A DNA stretch of 64,000 nucleotides from Membranipora membranacea. Taxonomy: Eukaryota > Bryozoa > Gymnolaemata > Cheilostomatida > Membraniporidae. The DNA lies in NCBI GenBank assembly GCA_914767715.1, contig OU612071.1:6369493-6433492 (forward strand), given 5' to 3'. Under the pieces are notes generated by a model. The model saw nothing but the letters and a program-made list of their open reading frames with translations. It was not told where the DNA came from and made no database searches. Made by a program: the position numbers and the translations under genes. Positions 56,939 through 64,000 of this stretch are shown piece by piece (the stretch's first letter is position 1; every line of letters begins with the position of its first letter).

Positions 56939-59900
56939 GTAAGTTGTTACAATATCTTTATTGTTTTGTATGTGATATGATTGTAGTAACGATAATAGTA
57001 GTGGCGAATGTAGGTTTCGTAAAATTTAAAATGTTAGTGAGTTTGTGTCAAGGCAGCTATTGGCAAAAAAATGGTAGACAAGCTTTTTCAGCTAAAGTGT
57101 TACTGATCAAACCATATAAAATTATCAGTGTTCTGAGAGCTGTTCTGTTATGGTTGAGGGTACGCGTTCGGTGAATAAATGCATCTAATCTCGCTACTCC
57201 TGCTCATCATCGGGACATATGCAAGCCGATGCTTGCTACCAAATGATATAGATACCATCGGCAGAAAGTCAGTGATCATGCGTAATTATAACTTTTGTGA
57301 AAATTCTCAAAAATGATAGTGACAAGCATAATATCTGCTACTTGAGTGCAGACAGTATTGTTTCTCACTTAGCCGATTCCGTAATAAATGCTAGTGGTAG
57401 GCATAACTGCTACATAGTTCCAGACGGTATACAATCATTTCTTACTTAGCTGATTTCTTCAATGAAGTCAAGTTAATACAATTGCATGCAATTAAGCCCG
57501 CGATTCTTGCAAACAATAGGGCCTTGTATATACTTGAGATGCAATGTGTATTTATTATGTGGCAACATCTACTCATGAGCTAGGAATGTCCATTTCGGAA
57601 TAGACCCATGTGCATTTGTTATCTCTTTGTTTTGATTGGTAGATGGGTTTTTGTTCGTTATTGTGCTGTGGGCAGTTGTCCCATGACAATTGCTGTCATA
57701 ATTATCCATTTAACCAAGGTGCATCTGACATCTAATCTTTGTGTAACTCTCAGGCTTTGAGAGTATGAGAAAATTTGTATATTGCTCCCTAAACAAATGT
57801 GTCCCCGTTTATGCCCTCAATTTCCTCTACCTCCTTTCATTACCTATTACTGTGTTCTTTTCCCAGTAGTGAGCATTGCCTAAGTTTCACACATTGAAAA
57901 CCGTAATATTCATTAGTTCCGATTCATGACTCATTTTCACAATAACAATGTCTTGCTTATCTCATCAGTGATAAAAGGTACAGATTCATGTTAATGACAA
58001 TTAGTCAGTGCATCTGTGCCTGGTCTGCCGATTATGCTGAAGTCACTATCGTATTTTCTCATTGCCGATAGAACAATCCGCAAACTTACTAAATGGAATA
58101 TCAAGATAACATTGTATCCTGATACATGGCACTTTCTTATTACTTGTATTGAATAGTCTCCCATACATTGTAGGCTAACAGTAGCAGGATCAAAGGCATA
58201 ATAATAGAGTGTATTACAAGATAAGGAGCATTCATCTCCGTCACAATGACTGCATATTTCAAGTATACATTGAGACTGTCTCCCAGATAAGGCTCATATC
58301 AAATTACAAGAACAATGAACACACTCTGATGGGGGAAGTTAGATAAACTCTGATGTGTTACACCGCAGTATTTACAATGAATTCTCTCTATCATAGTCCA
58401 TTGTATTCATCTGAGAACTGTTAACTGTTAACTGATAACACAACAGTTCCAATGGCCAAGTGGTTGAAGAAATCAGGGTAAAGGCCATCATAGAGTAATT
58501 TAACCGATAATGTATCTATGTGTTCTTCAAAATTAGTATCAATATGAAAATTTTATTGGTACTTGTGGGTTTTGCCGCAAAAAAGCTTTGCAATATAACT
58601 GCAGAGCATTGATCGGTCAAAGCCCGACATGAATTGATAATCTGTCTTTGACAAGTGGGTTTATGTTACTTTATTATTTGTTTGTATCACTTTATACGCA
58701 TAATTTTTATTCTCAAAATATTGCTTGCAGTATTAGCCCTCAAAAGAAAAAAATACATATTTTATCGTAGATTGACAGAAAAAAATAAGCATATTATTTG
58801 TGGAAAACAATGTTATACGGTCATAATTTTAGAAATATAATGTATTATATAAATATTGTATATTCTCAGAACCGTGTTTGACGAAGGAATCCGCTCTCTA
58901 CCATCTGCTTGTGATCCGTTAGATGCGATTCTCTGCTGTGATGTTTGTATGAGAAAAGAAGATAAGCGACAGCTGGCTCAGATTTACTGTATAATCTGTA
59001 AGAAGAAGTTCTGCACGACTCATGAGAAGGTAGGTAACCAGAATCCATATTATGATGAGTTCACCAATATCCCAAATATCATGAGTCTTAACACATTGTT
59101 ATTGAAAACATTCTAATCTTTTCTCATTGGAAAATGACAGAGGATTGTCTAAGATTCATTTCCTTCTTTCACTGCACAACAACTAGGAATCAGGAGTGGT
59201 CCTATAGTTAAGGGTAAGGATCTTAAGATCAAGGTTCGATTACTAGGCGCAGTTTGTCCTACTCGATTTGGCACTGGCAAGCCATTCATTCTGGCCAGGT
59301 CTGTTCGGATATAGACCATAAATACAGGAGCTCTAGTGTGTGCTTGCACACAGAAAAAAGATCCCCTCTGCCTCTTTGTCAAAAATAGTGGCCGGCAACG
59401 GTGGGCAAGGTAAAGGGTCACCACCCCACATGCCGCATGATCCTGAGTTCAATAGGGCGGTTAAATATCACCTAGTGTAATGAAAGAAAACAAACTAATT
59501 CTCTCAGGATCGTAACTCTTTTTATTTTCTCAAACTAGTTTTGTTTGTCCTTAGTATTTTTATTTCCCTAGGCCCATAATGAATCTTTGGATGATCACGC
59601 TCGCATCAGAATGGATGAGTATAAGAAGGAATTCAGAAAAATGGAGACCAGATACTGTCAGACACATACAGTATAAGCTGTGAGCGATGTCACAATGTAT
59701 ATTGTCTCACCTGTCACCTTGTTCAGGGGATTGGATCATGTAATGATGGTTTGTACTTTTCCACAAAACATTATTAAATTGATTTCTCAAAGCCTTGCTG
59801 TAACTCCAGTTTTAGGATAAAATTCATCAGAACATCAGAAAGTATTATGATCATGAAGCGATAATGAGTGTTTCGTTTACCAAGTTGGTGTAAGCCATGG

Positions 59901-62900
59901 CTGAGGTTATATTTGTCTTTCAGGTTCCGCCCACAAGCTGTTGCCGATCATTTCACTCTACCATAATTTATTAGTAAAAGCCAATGAGAAGAAACTAATG
60001 GTATTTGAAAAGGAGGAACATGTGCTAGGAATGATGAAACAGCTAACAACTGTTATATCAGACTGGGATGCAATTACAGAACAAATGATCAAAAAACTTC
60101 ATCAGGCGAGAGATGAACAGGTATGAGTATTTTAAAGGCAAAAGAAGGACCAAAACAATATATAGTCTGGCAGCTAGGACAGCTGTAATTATTCAATATT
60201 TTGACACTGAACCAACTCATTGCATTTCTTGGTGCGAATTATGTGTAGCGCTAGAAACTGCCCCCTTTTTCTATTGATTGCTCCTGTGAGGTATCAAAGC
60301 TCTGTGCTGTACATAAATTTAAAAACAGTATAGATAGGACATTGGGCTTCAGTAACTTTGCATTATGTCCCAACCCGTATTGTCATTGTGCCACCCGCAG
60401 TGTCGCATTATGCATAGTGTAACTGCCAGTTGGTTTATAGTCAGCACCTTTTGCCTTTCATGATGTCAACCCACTGAATTAGATTCTTCTCTTAGAATGG
60501 AAATTGTATCATAGCGTTATACGGTAAGGACACTAAACACAGGGACCCATCTGACTGTTATCTGATTGGCTGTCCCTAGTAGCATGAATAATTAGCCTGA
60601 GAAATTGTCTTGTTTACAAAATTGCAAACAGTAATTATACCCCATACAGTGCATTCTGCGCATGCTCAGCTCTGGGCATGAGCTGATCTCTGCAAAATTG
60701 AGCCTCGGAATTCCGAAGCCATCTGATTGGCTACCTGCTCTGAGGGCACACTCACAAATGCGTGCGGAATTGTTAGAAAGAGTTATCTTCTATTGTCACT
60801 ATTAGCTAAAGTTGACTGGCAATTTATGCAGGGGGTGTCCTATCTCCCCAGACCGAAATTGCAATTAGAACCCAGACTAAACTCATTGTTCTTGCACATG
60901 CGCAAATTCAAGTCACGCATGATACATACTTAGCCTTACGACATTCTCTTTGTGGTAATGATAGCCTAGTTTATCAGTGATCTACATGCCCAGTCAGATC
61001 ACGAGAGTCAGTATGCATACAGTGTTGATGATTAGGGCATTTCTAGATTGCTACTAGGGACTGGCTATTTTTGCAAGCCCTTTGTTTTGCAAAAGAAAGC
61101 TAATGATGCTATTCCAGATATGGAATTCAATGTGTCAACCTTATCAGAAAGTATCCAATGAGAGAAGGCTATACTGAGTAAAACGACTTCTGAGCCAATC
61201 ACAATATTGTAAGAACATGATTGGCTGGAAGGTTGTTTTACTAACAGTCATGTGAAACCCAGCCTTATGGTCTAAATTGCTAAAATTCCTAGATTTGAGG
61301 CTAAAGTAGCTATCATATTATTGGATAGACAGAAGCACACAATGACCTATCTATACTGTCTTTAAATCTTTGGTGCTGTACCACTGCAATATGCTATCAC
61401 TTCCGAATATTTTTCATTGCTAATTATTTCCATATCAATTAATATAAATATTTGTTCAATGTCAGAAACATTGTACAATAGCCGATAACTTACTCCAACC
61501 TTTACAGTTCTCCTAAGATACAATAGCGTTAGGATCTTGCGCTGGCTGTTACAGCACTAAGTTTTGATACCTCACAGGTGTCATTGATTAGGGGAAAATT
61601 TCTAGCACTACGTTCGATTTTAACAAGAAGTGGTATGAATTTCCCAGCTCAGCATTATTTCATTACAACTGATGAATCAGCTGCCAGACTTTACATTGAT
61701 TTCGTCCTTCTGTAGGCTTAGTTTCATCTATGAATCATCTCTGTACAAATGAGATACTGTATGAACAGGTAATTCATTGACCTTCTAAGGCTATTTTCCA
61801 TCATACCAACGAACAATCAAAATATACGAAATGATTTTAATGATAAGATCATGAAATTTTCATTTTTGGATCTCAAAACCGAATATACAAAGCTTGAAAC
61901 CAGACTCAAAGATTTGAGAGCAAAGTGCAAGACTGAAGTTACGCAGTTTCTAGATGGAAGTGTTGGAGTTACTCTTGACAAGCTGACAAGAAAGGCATCG
62001 AAAATAGACTCTATACTCTACACATACCACAAGGTGAGAATGTTGATTGCAATATTCACAAAATCCAACTTTCGATGAAGATAAAAACCAGCAGTAGCAG
62101 TTGGCTAACTTCTAAGAAACAAAACACCCATTTGTGTCCTTTTGCTCACTCTGATTTTTAGTACTGTTTACGTACTCACCAAGTGAGAGAACATATTATA
62201 TACATTATGGATATGTATTTTATTGAGAAGGGGGCAAAGCTTTGGAATTAAATAAAGCGGGGACATTACTCAATTCTTTTAAAACGCAGTTTATGAAGAG
62301 ACAACTCTCTGAAATTATACATAAGTGAACAACATGGCAATTAGTATGCAGTGTAAACCTACCTTCATAGCTTGTTTTTTCAAATCTCATAATTAATTAT
62401 TTTATTATGAACAGGTTGATGTTGTCGCACGTTTCAAGGAGACAGAAGCATTGATAACTGAGCTTATCCAGATGAAGATACCTGCTTTCAATGAATCAGC
62501 CAATCATATTCAGGTCTCCAAACCGGGTAACTATCAAAGAATGAATATAATCAACCTTTCGTTGCATATGCAAACCTCTGTCTGTTAATCATGACTTTAT
62601 GGTTTCGCAAAATAGGCAAGGTGTTATTTTAACTACCTTACATAATACAAACAATCGGACACCGGTCTTGGTCTTTTGCATTTACTATTCTTTGTTGAAA
62701 TATTCACGCATTTGGAAATTTTAAAATTGAGTGACACATCAATTTTCTTCCTTTTTTAGATTTCTTTAACGTAATTGGGCAATATGCAATGATGATGAAT
62801 CGAATTTGACAAATTATATCAAGGTTTTATGTTTTTAAGTCGATATGTCACAAAAATATGATTTCAATTAGTCTATTTTCAACACAGTTCATTCTTTGAA

Positions 62901-63625
62901 GGCCACTATCACACTTTATTTCTTCAACTTTCTTTTTTCTTCATCAGATATTAGAATGATTCAACCATCCGTGCAGCTTGTGCGTTCAGAGGTCGAGCTT
63001 CTGACACAACCATCCTCCATGGCTTTACAATTAGAAAGAGTGGTCCAAGTGGCAGGGTGGTTCTATTCTGTGACCACACATGATAGTGTCACATATATTG
63101 GCTCAAATCAATTGTATAAAATGAGTGGTGGGTCAGAAGAGCAGACAGCTCTGGGGAATGCTGGCTCTGTCACAAGTGTTCAGGTTTTCAAGGGCGAAAT
63201 TTACATGTTGTGTCCTAGAGGGAGTGTCAAAGTTTTCGACATGACAGGCCAACCTAAAAGATCCTGGGACCTCTCATTCGGTAACCATTATTATGAGAAA
63301 ATTAGGGTTTTAGATGATAAAGTAGTTGTAGCCAATGGGAAGGACAAAATGGTAGTTGTATTTTCTCTAACTGGGGAGGTAGTGAAAAATATCCCAACTC
63401 CTGAACTTTATACAGGTGTAAAGTCCATGGCTGTTTGCGAAGAAAACTCAGTGATTGTAACTGATCAGCGAAATGTAATTAAAGTCAATATTGCTAGTGG
63501 TAAAGTAGTGTGGACTTCAAAAAAGATGAAACGTCCATATGGAGTTGTCTGCTACAAGAACAGATATGTACTTGTCTCTAGCGTCTCCACTGACACACCG
63601 ATATGGATACTAGACATTGAGTCCG
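56775..63625 (+). CDS. TRIM-like RING/B-box/propeller gene, partial, frameshifted
   Basis: Seven exons recognised: 56775-56938, 58870-59029, 59572-59748, 59924-60120, about 61848-62033, 62415-62526, 62948-63625. The gene continues past the window. Domains in order: RING finger, two B-box zinc fingers, a coiled coil and a beta-propeller-like repeat region. This is the TRIM E3 ubiquitin ligase plan; the expanded invertebrate members are often linked to innate or developmental functions. All junction phases agree except that exon 3 is one base short: its frame meets a TAA at 59674 inside the second B-box, while the B-box continues in the next frame and only that frame matches exon 4. This copy is therefore a pseudogene, a null allele or an assembly error. 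It is unrelated to the transposon's HECT gene except that both are E3 types. Confidence 0.8.
58870..59029 (+). CDS. TRIM exon 2, first B-box
   Basis: Acceptor TATTCTCAG. Encodes 53 residues with CCDVC, YCIICKKKFCTTHEK and surrounding acidic/basic residues, the B-box zinc-binding pattern continuing into exon 3 (AHNESLDDHARI). The split Arg codon matches exon 1. Donor AAG|GTAGGT. Confidence 0.85.
59190..59430 (+). repeat. tRNA-derived SINE in TRIM intron 2
   Basis: A-box-like GTCCTATAGTTAAGGGTAAG, B box GGTTCGATTAC at about 59233, then a body with GGCACTGGCAAGCCATTCAT and CCCCTCTGCCTCTTTGT. The last block is also present near 29404. Intronic and in the same orientation as the gene. Confidence 0.6.
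59572..59748 (+). pseudogene. TRIM exon 3, second B-box, frameshifted
   Basis: Acceptor TTTCCCTAG, donor GATG|GTTTGT. It begins in frame (AHNESLDDHARIRMDEYKKE...RYCQTHT) and then hits TAA at 59674-59676. Past that point the zinc-binding residues (SCERCHNVYCLTCHLV) lie in another frame. The exon is 177 nt, and one more base would give the phase required by exon 4. A single-base loss near 59669-59676 is the simplest reading. Confidence 0.75.
59924..60120 (+). CDS. TRIM exon 4, B-box end and coiled coil
   Basis: Acceptor TTGTCTTTCAG, donor CAG|GTATGA. Encodes about 65 residues: the last His of the B-box (SAHKLLPI), then a charged helical stretch (KANEKKLMVFEKEEHVLGMM...) typical of the TRIM coiled coil that drives antiparallel dimerisation. 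Confidence 0.85.
60246..61612. mobile_element. inverted-repeat element in TRIM intron 4
   Basis: Arms at about 60246-60313 and 61545-61612 (GTAG.GCTAGAAA...; CCTGTGAGGTATCAAA shared exactly) face each other, with perhaps three quarters identity. An inner pair (GGCTGTCCCTAGTAGC near 60569 and its inverse GCTACTAGGGACTGGC near 61051) suggests a nested structure. No transposase frame is seen. Confidence 0.65.
61848..62033 (+). CDS. TRIM exon 5, coiled coil
   Basis: Encodes FLDLKTEYTKLETRLKDLRA, then CKTEVTQFLDGSVGVTLDKL, then TRKASKIDSILYTYHK. The donor CAAG|GTGAGA is clear. The acceptor is uncertain: ATAAG|ATC fits phase 0 but has a poor polypyrimidine tract, and the frame is open back to 61773. 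Confidence 0.7.
62415..62526 (+). CDS. TRIM exon 6, end of coiled coil
   Basis: Acceptor TTATGAACAG, donor CCGG|GTAACT. Encodes VDVVARFKETEALITELIQM then KIPAFNESANHIQVSKP. It continues the helical region and leaves a split codon (phase 1) that matches exon 7. Confidence 0.8.
62948..63625 (+). CDS. TRIM exon 7, beta-propeller-like domain (partial)
   Basis: Acceptor TTTCTTCATCAG, donor TCCG|GTGAGT. About 225 residues with repeating beta blades (KGEIYMLCPRGSVKVFDMTG, KDKMVVVFSLTGEVVKNI, NVIKVNIASGKVVWTSKKMK, NRYVLVSS...WILDIESG). The pattern is a V-x-V-x-x-x-G-strand repeat, as in NHL or WD-like propellers of invertebrate TRIM proteins. The remaining blades lie beyond the window. No frame break is seen here, which fits a recent frameshift in exon 3. 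Confidence 0.8.
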
Positions 63626-64000
63626 GTGAGTTTAATGGGAACTCACAGACTTAATGTGTCAATTACTTACAGTCTTACTAAAAAAAATATGGTCTATGAC
63701 TAGTAATTAAATAGTCTTGCTTTGATCTAACCATCTTGCGATTGCTATAACAATTAGAATGATTGAGATAACAATAATTGGAAGTTGTATTCTTATTCTA
63801 AATCGATAGGAGATATTATGAAAATGATCGCCCTATCAAGCCTTGCACCTGCTGGTTGCAAGAAATAGTAACTTAACTTAACTTACCCTATTCAACCGAT
63901 CTCAATAGTACAAAGAAAATTACGGCTACTTTACTAATTTTTTCAGATTGATGTTTTTAGCATCAGGATCACCTTGTTCTCTATGATGAATTTTCAAAGC
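63626..64000 (+). other. intron after TRIM exon 7
   Basis: AT-rich and non-coding. Acceptor-like sites near 63947 and 63959 exist, but no continuation keeps an open frame with the phase-1 donor. The next exon is probably past the window end. Confidence 0.6.

Noticed and set aside
63940-64000. Next TRIM exon at the window edge
   Set aside because: Acceptor-like sites exist, but every phase-compatible reading hits a stop.
1-64000. CRISPR arrays, bacterial operons, rRNA genes
   Set aside because: Nothing of the kind is present; the sequence is eukaryotic in organisation.

Overview
This window is animal (metazoan) nuclear DNA. Genes are split by GT-AG introns in consistent phase, tRNA-derived SINE-like repeats are scattered about, an LTR retrotransposon is present, and the only host-type gene is a TRIM-family protein (RING, B-boxes, coiled coil, beta-propeller-like C-terminus) of the kind expanded in many marine invertebrates. 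I cannot name the species. Most of the window is AT-rich and non-coding.

Region 1-9631 is left flank: no gene that I can support, some old repeats, and a pair of nuclear-receptor-like direct repeats near 2.6 kb.

Region 9632-40782 is the main result. It looks like a single giant DNA transposon of about 31.1 kb (9638-40776). It has terminal inverted repeats of about 0.9 kb (9638-10558 and 39893-40776), ends in TATGGGG...CCCCATA, and is flanked by a perfect 6-bp target-site duplication (CACAAG at 9632-9637 and 40777-40782). It carries two convergent genes. One is a plus-strand integrase/transposase with an intact D,D(35)E triad (14437-15400). The other is a minus-strand, multi-exon HECT-type E3 ubiquitin ligase running from 38091 down to 16071. 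The splice phases of nine recognised HECT exons agree, with one gap between 27.6 and 23.9 kb. The integrase would be the recombinase acting on the ends. The HECT protein is cargo of unknown purpose. Its HECT N-lobe looks shortened, but the catalytic cysteine motif is present.

Younger insertions sit inside the transposon. A 6.67-kb non-autonomous LTR retrotransposon (30826-37494, apparently identical 663-bp LTRs, 4-bp target duplication ACTG) lies in HECT intron 1. A tandemly duplicated tRNA-derived SINE (18713-19357) lies in another HECT intron. There are also small inverted-repeat elements.

Region 40783-56750 is right flank: many foldback structures and short inverted-repeat elements, a 97-bp-arm perfect palindrome, a tandem array of about 350-bp units at 54.3-56.0 kb, and one possible orphan exon at 46.3 kb.

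Region 56775-64000 holds a plus-strand TRIM-like gene in at least seven exons that runs off the right edge. Its third exon carries an apparent single-base frameshift inside the second B-box, so this copy is a pseudogene, a broken allele or an assembly error.

All alignments were made by eye. Identities and exon limits are estimates, not computed values.
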